Below the pieces are notes generated by a model. The model had not been told where the DNA came from. It searched no databases and saw only the letters and a program-made list of their open reading frames with translations. From positions 744,001 to 808,000 of the forward strand of contig CP047423.1 of the NCBI GenBank assembly GCA_014058405.1: 64,000 nt of DNA, read 5' to 3'. Positions 8,437 to 17,204 of this stretch are shown piece by piece. The stretch's first letter is position 1, and each line of letters starts with the position of its first letter. The DNA comes from Candidatus Nitrospira kreftii. Lineage in GTDB: Bacteria > Nitrospirota > Nitrospiria > Nitrospirales > Nitrospiraceae. A program made the position numbers and the translations under genes.

Positions 8437-11094
8437 TTAAGGATGTGCCACCCGCCAGTTTTTGCCGACGCCTAAGTCCACTTTAAGCGGCACCGATAAG
8501 CCCAATTGTTTTCCGACATCTTCCATCTCTTGTTTCACCAGTCGCTTCGCTTCCTCCAAGTCATGATCCGGCACCTCAAAGATGAGTTCGTCATGGACTT
8601 GGAGGATCATCTTCACATGCGGCAGCTCCTCGTGGAGTTTTTTATGGACATTGATCATAGCGACTTTAATCAAGTCGGCTGCCGAGCCTTGGATGGGGCT
8701 GTTGACCGCCATACGTTCGCCGAAGCCACGTTGGGCCGGATCGCCACTTTGTAACTCAGGAATAGGACGACGTCGGCCGAGGATGGTCGTGGTGTAGCCC
8801 CTTTCTCGTCCTTCGGCGATGTTCTGATCCATGAGGGCCCGGACAGCTGAGAATCGCTCAAAGAAGGTGTCGATGTATTTCTTCGCTTCTGGTTGAGGTA
8901 CGCCTAAGTTTTGCGAGAGTCCGAACGGACTGATGCCGTACACAATACCGAAGACGACGGTTTTGGCGGCGCGGCGCATGTCCCTCGTGATCTGACTTGA
9001 CGGCAGGCTGAAAATCTCCATGGCCGTCGCCATGTGGATGTCCTCGCCTTTGGAAAAGACGGAGAGCAAGCGCGGATCTTGCGAGAGATGGGCGAGGATG
9101 CGCGGCTCGATCTGGCTGTAGTCGGCGCAGAGGAGTTCATGGCCTTTAGGAACGATAAATGCTTCGCGAATACGCAGCCCGTAATCGCCTTTGACGGGAA
9201 TATTTTGGAGATTTGGATCGGTGGACGAGAGCCGTCCGGTGGCGGCGACGGTCTGGTTCAATGAAGTATGGAGCCGTTTCGTCTCCGGTCGCACCAATTC
9301 AGGGAGTGCATCCACGTAGGTCGATTTGAGTTTGCTGAGGCTTCGGTAGTTGAGAATCTGGGCCGGTAGCTCGTGTTGCGTTGCGAGCTGTGTCAACGTG
9401 TCTTCGTCGGTGGAATAGCCGGTCTTGGTCTTGCGCAGTGGCTTCAATCCGAGTTTGTCGAATAAAACAGTCGCCAACTGTTTCGGCGAGTTGATATTGA
9501 ACGCTTCGCCTGCCGAACGAGTGATGCTTTCCAGCATGCGGTCAAGTTCCCGCTCGAGTTCCTGACTCAGTTCGTGGAGCCCTTCGACATCCAACAGGAA
9601 CCCATTTCGTTCGATCTCGGCGAGGATAGGGACGAGCGGCATCTCAACATCGGCAAACAGTTTTGAGCTTCCTTGCTCAACTAACTGGCCTCTCAGGATC
9701 GGCTCGAGCTTGGCCAGGGTGGTGGCAGCCTCCGCTGCAGCTTCTCGCGAACCAGTGTCAATTTCGAAGAGCGACTGGGGTTGTGCCTTCTCATGCGTTC
9801 CCGAGCCAAGCCGTTTGCCTAACCGTTCCAACGCAATCGTTTCGAGGCCATGGTCCCGGCGGTTCGGATTGAGCAAATAGTCCCCGATCATCGTGTCCAG
9901 ATATGGTGGAGCCAAAGTGATACCGATTCGATGGAAGGCCAGCAGGGTGGCCTTGAGGTCGTGCACGACTTTTGTCCTGTGCGTGTCGTGCAGAAGCGGC
10001 ATGATCGGCCGCATGAATGTATGCACGTCGATCGGAATGAAAGCCGTGTGCTCACCGGTGGAGACGCCTATACCGAGCACGTCGGTATGGATACCTGGTT
10101 GGCCGGCTAACAGACAGTGCAGGCCGAGGGGCGTGTCCTTCGGCAAACTGTCGACGAATCGTTGCGCCGCTGCTTCGTCTTCGATAGTGGTGATATCTTG
10201 AGTCTTCAATTCCTGCTGTTTCGGCGATGACTGAAGGCTCTTGAGGAGGGAGGTGAATTCCAACTCGCGGAGTAAGTCAGTCAATTGGTCGTCGTGCGGT
10301 GGCTTGATCCGATAAGACTCGGGATGAAATTCCACAGGGCTCTCTATATCGATGGTCGCCAGTTTCCGGCTGAGACGCGCATTCTCCGCCTGTTCGGTGA
10401 GGAGGGCTTTGATGCGGGCGGGGGTGACCTCGTCGAGGCGGCGTAGTAGTTCTTCGATCGTCCCGAACTGCGCGATGAGTTTGATTGCGGTTTTTTCACC
10501 GATGCCTTTGACTCCGGGAATGTTGTCGCTGGTATCTCCCATGAGTCCCATGACCTCCACCACCCGCCCCGGCTCGACCCCGAACTTCGCCACACATTCT
10601 TGAACCCCCGACCACTTGTCCTTCACCGGGTCGTAGATGCGCACCTGTGGGGTCAGTAACTGCAACATGTCTTTGTCGCCTGTGACAATCACGACGTCGT
10701 ACCCGGCTTGCTCTGCCTGTCTGGCCAACGTGCCGATCAGATCGTCCGCTTCATATCCGACCTGCTTGACGGCGGGAATGTTCAGCGCCTGCACTGCCCG
10801 ATGAATGTATGGGATCTGTCCTTTCATGCCGTCCGGCATCGGCGGCCGCTGTGCCTTATACTCTTTGAATTCCGCGTGTCGGGCGGTCGGCCCTTTCTCA
10901 TCGAAGGCGACCGCAAGACCGTCTGGCTTGTGCTCGCGGATGATTTTCAGCAGGGTGGTCATGAATCCATAGACCGCGTTGGTCTGGAGACCTTTTGAAT
11001 TGTTCAACGCCGGCAGGGCGAAAAAGGCGCGATAGATGTAGGCGCTGCCGTCAATCAGGTAGAGTATCTTCTTCGCGTTCGTTGAGTCAGGCAT
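8437..11094 (-). CDS. polA: DNA polymerase I
   Basis: 885 residues from the ATG at 11094 (a TTG four codons upstream is possible). The N-terminal 290 residues are the 5' nuclease (YLIDGSAYIYRAFFA, VTGDKDMLQLL, GDTSDNIPGVKGIG). The C-terminal 400 are the family A polymerase: DPNLQNIP, ADYSQIEPRI, the O helix RRAAKTVVFGIVYG and the motif C VHDELIFEV. The middle 3'-5' exonuclease domain is kept in outline but the four metal-binding acids of the E. coli enzyme are replaced (see findings), as in Taq polymerase. The role is gap filling, removal of RNA primers and repair. Confidence 0.97.
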   Translation of the reverse strand: MPDSTNAKKILYLIDGSAYIYRAFFALPALNNSKGLQTNAVYGFMTTLLKIIREHKPDGLAVAFDEKGPTARHAEFKEYKAQRPPMPDGMKGQIPYIHRAVQALNIPAVKQVGYEADDLIGTLARQAEQAGYDVVIVTGDKDMLQLLTPQVRIYDPVKDKWSGVQECVAKFGVEPGRVVEVMGLMGDTSDNIPGVKGIGEKTAIKLIAQFGTIEELLRRLDEVTPARIKALLTEQAENARLSRKLATIDIESPVEFHPESYRIKPPHDDQLTDLLRELEFTSLLKSLQSSPKQQELKTQDITTIEDEAAAQRFVDSLPKDTPLGLHCLLAGQPGIHTDVLGIGVSTGEHTAFIPIDVHTFMRPIMPLLHDTHRTKVVHDLKATLLAFHRIGITLAPPYLDTMIGDYLLNPNRRDHGLETIALERLGKRLGSGTHEKAQPQSLFEIDTGSREAAAEAATTLAKLEPILRGQLVEQGSSKLFADVEMPLVPILAEIERNGFLLDVEGLHELSQELERELDRMLESITRSAGEAFNINSPKQLATVLFDKLGLKPLRKTKTGYSTDEDTLTQLATQHELPAQILNYRSLSKLKSTYVDALPELVRPETKRLHTSLNQTVAATGRLSSTDPNLQNIPVKGDYGLRIREAFIVPKGHELLCADYSQIEPRILAHLSQDPRLLSVFSKGEDIHMATAMEIFSLPSSQITRDMRRAAKTVVFGIVYGISPFGLSQNLGVPQPEAKKYIDTFFERFSAVRALMDQNIAEGRERGYTTTILGRRRPIPELQSGDPAQRGFGERMAVNSPIQGSAADLIKVAMINVHKKLHEELPHVKMILQVHDELIFEVPDHDLEEAKRLVKQEMEDVGKQLGLSVPLKVDLGVGKNWRVAHP

Positions 11095-11187
11095 CGATGG
11101 AGCCAATCATGCTGTGAAATGAATAATCTGAAGTCGCCTTCTCAACACGTTCGACGGCCGATCGGGACGAGTGAGTGGAGCGCGCGT

Positions 11188-11637
11188 TCACGGTTGCGGC
11201 GCGATCGTGAGAGGCGGTTTCCCGAACTTCTGGCGCATATTGTTGATGGTGTTCAAGACAGCTGGTTGGCCGATCATTCTCGCTTCCAATTTTCGCTTCC
11301 CGGGAAAGTCCAGCATGGTTACACCGATCAACATTGTGAGAATGCCCTGGCCAGGTAAGAACAGCATCAAGAAACCGGCGAACAGAAAAATGGCTCCGAC
11401 CACGTTTTTCACCACGTGGCCCAATAGCCGAAGCACCGGGTGATGGTCTTCCATCCAGCGGCGCGGAACACGAGTGTCAAAGAAATCGGTCGGAAGCCGG
11501 ACGAGGATGAACGGGATGGCAATCAACGATCCGACAAAAAAGACAACCGAGAGCGCCGTCAGGGCTACGAGGGTTTCGGTTGAGACATACTGCTGAACCA
11601 ACGAAAGCAGCCAATCCATCGGGGGGCATCCTAGCAT
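11188..11637 (-). CDS. PGPGW-type membrane protein
   Basis: 149 residues with three hydrophobic segments (about 17-40, 82-105, 107-122). The motif FLPGQGILTMLIGVTMLDFPGK, here given by its key parts LPGQG and LDFPGKR, matches the short PGPGW family of putative membrane proteins. A second possible ATG lies at residue 7 (11619). Function unknown. It is downstream of no clear partner and faces the gene at 11731 divergently. Confidence 0.65.
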   Translation of the reverse strand: MLGCPPMDWLLSLVQQYVSTETLVALTALSVVFFVGSLIAIPFILVRLPTDFFDTRVPRRWMEDHHPVLRLLGHVVKNVVGAIFLFAGFLMLFLPGQGILTMLIGVTMLDFPGKRKLEARMIGQPAVLNTINNMRQKFGKPPLTIAPQP

Positions 11638-11680
11638 GGGCTTTCGCGCCCCTCAAGGCGATGCTTGGCGAAGTCTCGTG

Positions 11681-11709
11681 TTTACGCCGTTGAGGCCGGT
11701 CGCTATAAT
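11681..11709 (+). promoter_or_regulatory. Sigma-70-type promoter
   Basis: TTTACG (-35), 17-base spacer, TATAAT (-10, perfect consensus) at 11704-11709. The predicted transcript start is near 11716, which argues for the downstream gene starting at 11731 rather than at the upstream in-frame codon 11665. Confidence 0.65.
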
Positions 11710-11730
11710 TACCAAGCATGGAGCCGCAAC

Positions 11731-12090
11731 ATGGGTTTTCACCGGCCTTATTTCGTGGGGTTATTGCTCCTTTTTGAGGTGATGTCGGTGGTCTGTGGAT
11801 CATTTGCAGGCGCCGCAGACCACAACAGTGAGGTTGAAAACGATCTTCAGATCGAGGTGACGAGAAAAGGAGTCGGGAAACAGGTCGTCCTTGCACAAGG
11901 GGTGAAAGAATGGTTCATGCTGATCGATGTGACTCCTGAGAACGCGGTCGTCATCAGACAGGAGAAGGAACACGATCGATATCTTGTCGATGAAAGTGAG
12001 ACCCATGATCGTCCGATGACTGCTGCGGAAGTCGACGAGGCCATTTCTGCCTACGTGAACAGCGTGAAAGCCCTCGCACGGAAGAAGTAA
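11731..12090 (+). CDS. Secreted protein of unknown function
   Basis: 119 residues from the ATG at 11731, chosen because GGAG lies seven bases upstream and a promoter ends just before it. A signal peptide of about 30 residues ends near FAGAADH. The mature part is charged and has no cysteine. I do not recognise a domain. It ends two bases before the start of the DsrE-like gene, so the two are very probably translated from one message. That couples a periplasmic protein to a cytoplasmic DsrE-like one. Confidence 0.6.
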   Translation: MGFHRPYFVGLLLLFEVMSVVCGSFAGAADHNSEVENDLQIEVTRKGVGKQVVLAQGVKEWFMLIDVTPENAVVIRQEKEHDRYLVDESETHDRPMTAAEVDEAISAYVNSVKALARKK

Positions 12091-12092
12091 AT

Positions 12093-12512
12093 ATGTCGAT
12101 ACCACCAAAGTTTGTCATCTTCGCTCACAACGCCACGTACGATAAGCTGCACCAAGTCGCGACGCTCGGAATGACGGCTGCGGCAATGGGTAAAGACGTG
12201 ATCGTCGTCTTGTTATTCTGGACGATCAAAAAACTCGCTGAAGGCAAGATCGATCAGATTGATTTTCCACCGGAATATGCTGAATCGGCCGAAGAGGTTG
12301 CTCGGTTGCTCAAAGAGAAGAAGGTACCGAAGATCTCAGAAATGTTTCAGGATGCCAAGCATGTCGGGAAGCTTCGGCTCATCGCCTGCAGCGCCGGATT
12401 GGAATATATGGGCGTGGATGCGGGTGCGGTCGAAAAGAATGTTGATGAGGTCCTTGGCTTGCCGGCCATCCTTTCACTGACCGCTGAAGCCGAAACGAAA
12501 TTGTTTATTTGA
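12093..12512 (+). CDS. DsrE/DsrF-like family protein
   Basis: 139 residues with the DsrE-like fold pattern: an opening beta strand KFVIFAHNATYDKLHQ, then T-A-A-A-M-G-K-D-V-I-V-V-L-L-F-W, and a late RLIACSAGLEYMG. The cysteine in I-A-C-S-A-G is at the position of the active cysteine in sulfur-trafficking members. Such proteins relay persulfide sulfur or act in peroxide and sulfur metabolism, and the precise role here is unknown. Start two bases after the preceding gene. Confidence 0.75.
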   Translation: MSIPPKFVIFAHNATYDKLHQVATLGMTAAAMGKDVIVVLLFWTIKKLAEGKIDQIDFPPEYAESAEEVARLLKEKKVPKISEMFQDAKHVGKLRLIACSAGLEYMGVDAGAVEKNVDEVLGLPAILSLTAEAETKLFI

Positions 12513-12540
12513 CCGCTCGCCTGCGCCGTACTCCTCACCG

Positions 12541-13200
12541 TCAACGAGATTTCTTGACCCCTACGCGATCGCATAGGTCGGCCAGCTTGCAGGTGCTACA
12601 CCATGGCGAAATCGGGAGGCACAGATTCTGTCCATAGGGCACAAGGAGATCGTTATAGGTGATCCAGTACTGTTTGGGTAGTTTGCGCCTGAGAGCCTGT
12701 TCCGATTCTTCCGGCGTCTTCGTTTTGATATAGCCCCACCGATTACTGATGCGATGGACATGCACATCGACACAGATCCCCGGCTTCTGAAATCCGACGG
12801 TAACAACCAGATTTGCGGTCTTTCTTCCAACCCCCGGGAGAGTCACGAGCTCGTCAATAGAATCGGGTACCGTTCCTTCATATGTCTCTATCAACCGGCG
12901 GCAAATCTGATGAATGGATTTGGCCTTGGTTCGGTAGAATCCGACTGGATAAATCGCCCGTTCGATCTTTTTGAGGGGCAGTTTCAGCATGGAAGCCGGG
13001 TTGCGCGCCATTGCGAACAGCCTATCACTGGCTTCTCTGGTTGTTTTGTCTTTGGTGCGAAGGCTCAGGAGACAGGAGATGAGGATCAGAAAAGGATTCC
13101 GGTCGGATTGCTTGGCGACAACTCCAAGGACCGGCTCTTGCCACCGGTTCACCTCTTGCCTGACCAGTTGGACAGCCGCATGGATTTGATCCCGGCGCAT
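12541..13200 (-). CDS. nth: Endonuclease III-like DNA glycosylase/AP lyase
   Basis: 219 residues. The helix-hairpin-helix LPGVGRKTA supplies the catalytic lysine and VDVHVHR the catalytic aspartate. The C-terminus carries the [4Fe-4S] motif C-x6-C-x2-C-x5-C (CLPISPWCSTCKLADLC). This is the full set of endonuclease III, which removes oxidised pyrimidines and nicks the abasic site in base-excision repair. Some relatives are annotated only as endonuclease III domain proteins, but all key residues are here. Confidence 0.88.
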   Translation of the reverse strand: MRRDQIHAAVQLVRQEVNRWQEPVLGVVAKQSDRNPFLILISCLLSLRTKDKTTREASDRLFAMARNPASMLKLPLKKIERAIYPVGFYRTKAKSIHQICRRLIETYEGTVPDSIDELVTLPGVGRKTANLVVTVGFQKPGICVDVHVHRISNRWGYIKTKTPEESEQALRRKLPKQYWITYNDLLVPYGQNLCLPISPWCSTCKLADLCDRVGVKKSR

Positions 13201-13266
13201 CAGGCTTGCAGGAGAGCGAGGGGAAGGATGAGACCTAGTGGGATTATGAAATCTGTACGGATATGT

Positions 13267-13461
13267 TTATTCCGGTCTCCGCTTGGAGAGCCACTTTTGT
13301 CGACGTCTCTGCGCTTCGCGTTGTTTGGCCTTCTTCCTGACGCTGGGCTTCTCATAGAAACGACGGCGCTTTAGCTCGCGGAACAAACCCTCTCCCGCCA
13401 ATTTCTTTTTGGCAACCTTGAGGGCTTTTTCAACGTTGTTGTTAAAAACCTTGATTTCCAT
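13267..13461 (-). CDS. rpsU: 30S ribosomal protein S21
   Basis: 64 residues, very basic, beginning MEIKVFNNNVEKALKV and containing RELKRRRFYEKPSVRKK, the S21 signature. S21 joins the small subunit late and is needed for translation initiation. A TATAAG sequence about 60 bases upstream could be its -10 box, but the -35 is weak. Confidence 0.95.
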   Translation of the reverse strand: MEIKVFNNNVEKALKVAKKKLAGEGLFRELKRRRFYEKPSVRKKAKQREAQRRRQKWLSKRRPE

Positions 13462-13533
13462 TCGGTTGGCTTTCGACTTTCTCAGGCCAAGTCAGCCTGC
13501 GGCTTATAGTTTTCACGAATTCGGCGTCGGAGT

Positions 13534-15000
13534 CTAGCATAACCCCTTCAGTTCATCAAGATTAGCGGTGGCTTTTGCCATTTTGGCTTGGAAAGTATTC
13601 ATAACTTTATGATTTATAAGAGCATTAATGTTTGTATTGGCTGTGGAGAGACCGGCCTGCGATGCCGCAATGGCCATGGTGAGACCTACGGTGAGATCTG
13701 AACGGACAGCAGGCTTCACCTTCTCGCGCAACGCATGAAGATACCGTCCCACCTCGCAAGCCACCTCCGCGATTTCCAAGGGTATCTCTGTGGCCCGTTG
13801 CAGCGCCATAGAAATTGCGCGAGGCCAGTCAGGATGAGGTCTAGGGATTTTGTAGGCATCACTGAGTCTACTGTAAGCGTCACTATCTTCCTGGATAAGC
13901 CGATGAAGTTGCCGACTCAATTCAAGGAGGCGGACGGTGCTGTCCGATTGCTGGCTTAGGCGGGCGCCCATCACTCCCAATGAGGCAGCCAAGGCCCCGA
14001 CGAGCGCGGCTACGCTGCCGCCGGCTGGTGTTGGTTTGGCTTCCGCTATTGCGGCGAGAAAGCCCGATAAGGTTGGTTCGGCCTCGGCTTTTCTCAGCAT
14101 CGTTTCAGCTATCCGTGTTTCCAGTATCTGTCTGGAATCGAATCGGTCCAGCTTCAAGGAAGCAGCTGCAGCTTGGTCCAACGCTATCTGGGGGACCAAT
14201 CCGACCAGTTCACTTCCAGTCACCTCTATGCCACGCTTTTCGGCTTCGGTCTTGACTGCCTGAAATGCGGTGTGGATCGGAGTGACTTGGTAATCGGTCA
14301 AATTCATCGCAATTTGGACCATGCCGCGGCTGGTTAACTCGACGCCGATCGCCTTCAGATGGAGCAATCCTCCACTTGAATGTCGGATGACCCGAGCAAT
14401 GGACAGGGCTGTATCAACATCTCTGGAGCACAGGTTCACATTGTAGGCAATCAGGGGAGGACGCGCGCCGATTGCCATCGCTCCCGCACTCTGATGGAGT
14501 CGAGGCGGGCCGAAGTCCGGTTTCCAATCTGGGTCGGAAGCCATGCGGAAAGCCACACCTTCAAGTCCGCCTCGTCTGATCGTTTCCAGCCTGGCATGGT
14601 CGGGATGAGCTGCCGCATGCTCGTACAAGAAAACGGGGATTTCGAGCTCGCGTCCGACTCTTTCCCCCAGCTGCTTCGCGAGCTGGACGCAGTCCTGCAT
14701 GGTTGTGCCTCTGATCGGGATAAACGGCACCACGTCGGTTGCTCCTACTCGGGGATGCACACCGACATGTTTTCGCAGATCAATGAGATCAGTCGCGACC
14801 CGAGTGGCACGAAAAGCGGCCTCGACGATTGCCTCGGGGGTTCCGCAGAACGTCAACACCGCGCGGTGGTGGTCCGGGTCCATCGAGTGGTCCAACAGCG
14901 CGACACCCGCTGTTGACGTGACGGCTTCGATCAGGGCCTGAATCGTCGCTCGATTCCGACCTTCACTGAAGTTGGGGACACACTCGATGATTTGATCCAT
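13534..15000 (-). CDS. ftcD: Bifunctional glutamate formimidoyltransferase / formimidoyltetrahydrofolate cyclodeaminase
   Basis: 488 residues. The N-terminal two thirds are the formimidoyltransferase (CVPNFSEGRN at the start, HPRVGATDVVPF, VQIAMNLTDY). From about residue 300 there is the cyclodeaminase domain (AAIAEAKPTPAGGSVAALVGALAASLG, key part PAGGSVAAL). The enzyme moves the formimino group from formiminoglutamate to tetrahydrofolate and releases ammonia, giving 5,10-methenyl-THF. It is the last step of one histidine-degradation route. No hut genes are seen nearby, so here it may mainly serve one-carbon metabolism (inference). Confidence 0.93.
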   Translation of the reverse strand: MDQIIECVPNFSEGRNRATIQALIEAVTSTAGVALLDHSMDPDHHRAVLTFCGTPEAIVEAAFRATRVATDLIDLRKHVGVHPRVGATDVVPFIPIRGTTMQDCVQLAKQLGERVGRELEIPVFLYEHAAAHPDHARLETIRRGGLEGVAFRMASDPDWKPDFGPPRLHQSAGAMAIGARPPLIAYNVNLCSRDVDTALSIARVIRHSSGGLLHLKAIGVELTSRGMVQIAMNLTDYQVTPIHTAFQAVKTEAEKRGIEVTGSELVGLVPQIALDQAAAASLKLDRFDSRQILETRIAETMLRKAEAEPTLSGFLAAIAEAKPTPAGGSVAALVGALAASLGVMGARLSQQSDSTVRLLELSRQLHRLIQEDSDAYSRLSDAYKIPRPHPDWPRAISMALQRATEIPLEIAEVACEVGRYLHALREKVKPAVRSDLTVGLTMAIAASQAGLSTANTNINALINHKVMNTFQAKMAKATANLDELKGLC

Positions 15001-15021
15001 GCCGACGTCTCAGTCCAAACG

Positions 15022-15055
15022 AAAAAGCCGGAGGACTGCGTATGGTCCGTCCGGC
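15022..15055 (-). terminator. Intrinsic terminator of the tusA-dsrE unit
   Basis: On the minus strand the arms GCCGGA-C-GGAC and GTCCTCCGGC pair around a seven-base loop with one bulge and are followed by TTTTTC. The position, 32 bases after the tusA-like stop codon and before ftcD, fits an end of that transcript. Confidence 0.75.
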
Positions 15056-15086
15056 TTCTTGCCTTGTTCGGTTTTCGAAAATCCGA

Positions 15087-15335
15087 CTATTTTGTCTTTT
15101 TAACGAACGCCTTGTAGATCCGGCCTGACTTCGCCTGTTCCTCTTCCATTCCCATCATTTGATGACCCGTGGTTTCACACCATGCAGGCATGTCTTTCTT
15201 GATGCCTTCATCATCGGAAATGACTTCCAACACTTGCCCTAGTGCCAGCTCCTTTATTTTTTTGGACGTCAGGATGATCGGCATTGGGCAGAAGTACCCC
15301 AAGGTATCGAGTTTGATATCGGCTTGCATCATCAA
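15087..15335 (-). CDS. tusA: TusA/SirA-like sulfur carrier protein
   Basis: 82 residues. The family signature is present as G-Y-F-C-P-M-P-I with the active cysteine at residue 16, followed by TSKKIKELALGQVLEVISDD. TusA proteins carry persulfide sulfur for tRNA thiolation, molybdenum cofactor synthesis or dissimilatory sulfur reactions. The gene lies 24 bases after a DsrE2-like gene on the same strand, the usual pairing of a sulfur carrier with its membrane-associated partner. Confidence 0.88.
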   Translation of the reverse strand: MMMQADIKLDTLGYFCPMPIILTSKKIKELALGQVLEVISDDEGIKKDMPAWCETTGHQMMGMEEEQAKSGRIYKAFVKKTK

Positions 15336-15359
15336 CGTCCCCTCACTTCAGGTGATGGT

Positions 15360-15890
15360 TCAGATGAACAGGTTGACACTGCCGTGTTTGGCTTCCGCCA
15401 GATACGTCGTCACGCCGGCGAATTGATCGATCCCGTCGATCAGCGTGTCTTTGGTGATACCCATGAGCCCCATCGTCGTGGTGCAGGCGATAAACCGCAC
15501 GCCCAAATCGAGGGCTGTTTGCATCAACTCGGGCACGCCGGGCATCCGATTTTGCTTCATCACCTTCTGCATCATCTTGGTGCCCAGCCCACCGAAGTGG
15601 AAGCGGGACAATGGGAGCATGTCGGCACCGCCCTTATTGAGCAGGCCAAACATCCGTCGGAGCCAATCTTTTGCCGAGCTTGGTGCACCCCTTTTTCGGA
15701 TGGCGTTCAGTCCCCAAAATGTAAAAAATACCGTCACACGCATGCCCATGGCGGCAGCGCCCGTGGCGATGATAAACGCCGCCATCGCGCGATCCAGGTC
15801 ACCGCTCAGCAATACAATCGTCACTCGGTCAGGTTTTGATTCTTGCAGCTGTGCTAATGTCGTGGTCGGTTCTATTTGCGTCGCAATCAT
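15360..15890 (-). CDS. DsrE/DsrF/DrsH-like (DsrE2-type) protein
   Basis: 176 residues with the DsrE2 pattern: VTIVLLSGDLDRAMAAFIIATGAAAMG (key part SGDLDRA), VTVFFTFWGLNAIRK, then GVRFIACTTTMGLMGI with the conserved cysteine, and KHGSVNLFI at the end. DsrE2 proteins are often encoded with TusA and a rhodanese in sulfur-oxidising or sulfur-handling bacteria and transfer persulfide sulfur. Here only TusA follows. A good promoter lies upstream (15944-15973). Confidence 0.85.
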   Translation of the reverse strand: MIATQIEPTTTLAQLQESKPDRVTIVLLSGDLDRAMAAFIIATGAAAMGMRVTVFFTFWGLNAIRKRGAPSSAKDWLRRMFGLLNKGGADMLPLSRFHFGGLGTKMMQKVMKQNRMPGVPELMQTALDLGVRFIACTTTMGLMGITKDTLIDGIDQFAGVTTYLAEAKHGSVNLFI

Positions 15891-15943
15891 TGTCTCACCT
15901 CATTACGCATGACACCCATACTTCGACGCTACCGCATAGAAAC

Positions 15944-15973
15944 AGAATAGTATGTGGCCCTTTAGGGTGTCAA
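15944..15973 (-). promoter_or_regulatory. Sigma-70-type promoter of the dsrE2-tusA unit
   Basis: On the minus strand TTGACA (perfect -35, 15968-15973), an 18-base spacer and TATTCT (15944-15949). It lies about 55 bases upstream of the dsrE2-like start codon, back to back with the promoter of the Rieske gene. Confidence 0.65.
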
Positions 15974-16008
15974 GGAACCGGACAACCACGTGTACGACGG
16001 CACATTGC

Positions 16009-16037
16009 TTGACCTAGCCCTATGCCCCAGTTATAGT
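16009..16037 (+). promoter_or_regulatory. Sigma-70-type promoter of the Rieske oxygenase gene
   Basis: TTGACC (-35), a 17-base spacer and TATAGT (-10, 16032-16037). Both boxes match at five of six positions. It is 47 bases upstream of the start codon at 16084. Confidence 0.7.
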
Positions 16038-16083
16038 CCAAATCCATTGTTGGGTACCTCTCTTACGAGTTCCCTGCCGATCA

Positions 16084-17175
16084 ATGATTCAACACCCATC
16101 ACCGGCATCGCCTGAAGTCATCGCGTCTAGGAGCGCTCCCCTCTTTGGGTTTTGGTATCCGGCTGTGCCGAGCCATACCCTGCGTTCCGGGACGATGAAG
16201 GGGCTTCAGATGTTGGGGCTACCGATCGTGCTGTGCCGCGATCGGGCAGGGAGGCTGGCGGCTATGCGTGACATCTGCCCGCATCGAGGCATGCCGTTAT
16301 CGTTCGGCCGATTCGACGGCGATCGAGTGGAATGTCCCTATCATGGATGGCAGTTCGATACGAAGGGGCGTTGTCAGCGCATTCCTGCTCTACCAGATGA
16401 GCCCATTTTGAAGACCGACAAAATCGGGGTTGTTTCCTATCCGGCCGAGGAAACCGATGGCATGATTTGGTTATATCTCGCGGATGAACGGGGGAACATC
16501 GATCCATTGCCTCCGGCTCCGCGCATGCCGTTCCCGTCTGAACCTCGACAATCGTTCCACATTTCGTTGATGTACACCTGTACGGCCGACGATGGCATCA
16601 TCGGTCTGATCGATCCGGTCCATGGCCCCTACGTCCATTCCTGGTGGCGTAGCGATGCGCAAATGCACGAGAAGACGAAAATCTTCGAGCCGATCCCAAA
16701 CGGTTTTCGGATGACCGCTCACCGGCCGGCGAAGAACAGCGGCCCGTTTCATTGGATGGAGCGCATCTATGGCGGTCCCTTAACCACAACCATCGATTTC
16801 TTACTGCCGAATCAACGGGTGGAGTTCATGCAATGTGGAACGGCATGGCTAGCCAACCGATTGATGGCTACGCCTGTGTCAGAGATGGAATGTCGCATCG
16901 ATTTTTCTGCCTATTGGCGTGGCCTGCATTGGTTGCCGTTTGGGAATCTGATCTTTCGAACGTTGACGAAAATGTTTCTGGGGCAGGACGAACGAGCGAT
17001 GAAACACCTTGCGGTGGGGCTGCGTCACAAGCCCTCTTCGATGTTTCTCGGCGATGCCGACATGCCGGCCAAATGGTACTACAAACTCAAGGCAGCCCAT
17101 CTCGAATCGGTTCAGACCGGACGACCCTTTGAGCATCCGCTCAAAGAACGAGTGACGCTCCGGTGGCGTAGCTGA
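16084..17175 (+). CDS. Rieske [2Fe-2S] aromatic-ring-hydroxylating oxygenase, alpha-subunit-like
   Basis: 363 residues. The Rieske cluster motif is C65-P-H67 ... C84-P-Y-H87 (CPHRG and CPYHGW). The catalytic domain follows with the mononuclear-iron motif D-P-V-H-G-P-Y-V-H near residue 180. The N-terminal FGFWYPAVPS and the length resemble the group that includes vanillate demethylase-like and chlorophyllide/pheophorbide oxygenase-like enzymes. A reductase partner is not encoded next to it. The substrate cannot be told from the sequence. Confidence 0.85.
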   Translation: MIQHPSPASPEVIASRSAPLFGFWYPAVPSHTLRSGTMKGLQMLGLPIVLCRDRAGRLAAMRDICPHRGMPLSFGRFDGDRVECPYHGWQFDTKGRCQRIPALPDEPILKTDKIGVVSYPAEETDGMIWLYLADERGNIDPLPPAPRMPFPSEPRQSFHISLMYTCTADDGIIGLIDPVHGPYVHSWWRSDAQMHEKTKIFEPIPNGFRMTAHRPAKNSGPFHWMERIYGGPLTTTIDFLLPNQRVEFMQCGTAWLANRLMATPVSEMECRIDFSAYWRGLHWLPFGNLIFRTLTKMFLGQDERAMKHLAVGLRHKPSSMFLGDADMPAKWYYKLKAAHLESVQTGRPFEHPLKERVTLRWRS

Positions 17176-17204
17176 ACCACACGTTGAAAACTCGGCACGG
17201 GTCG

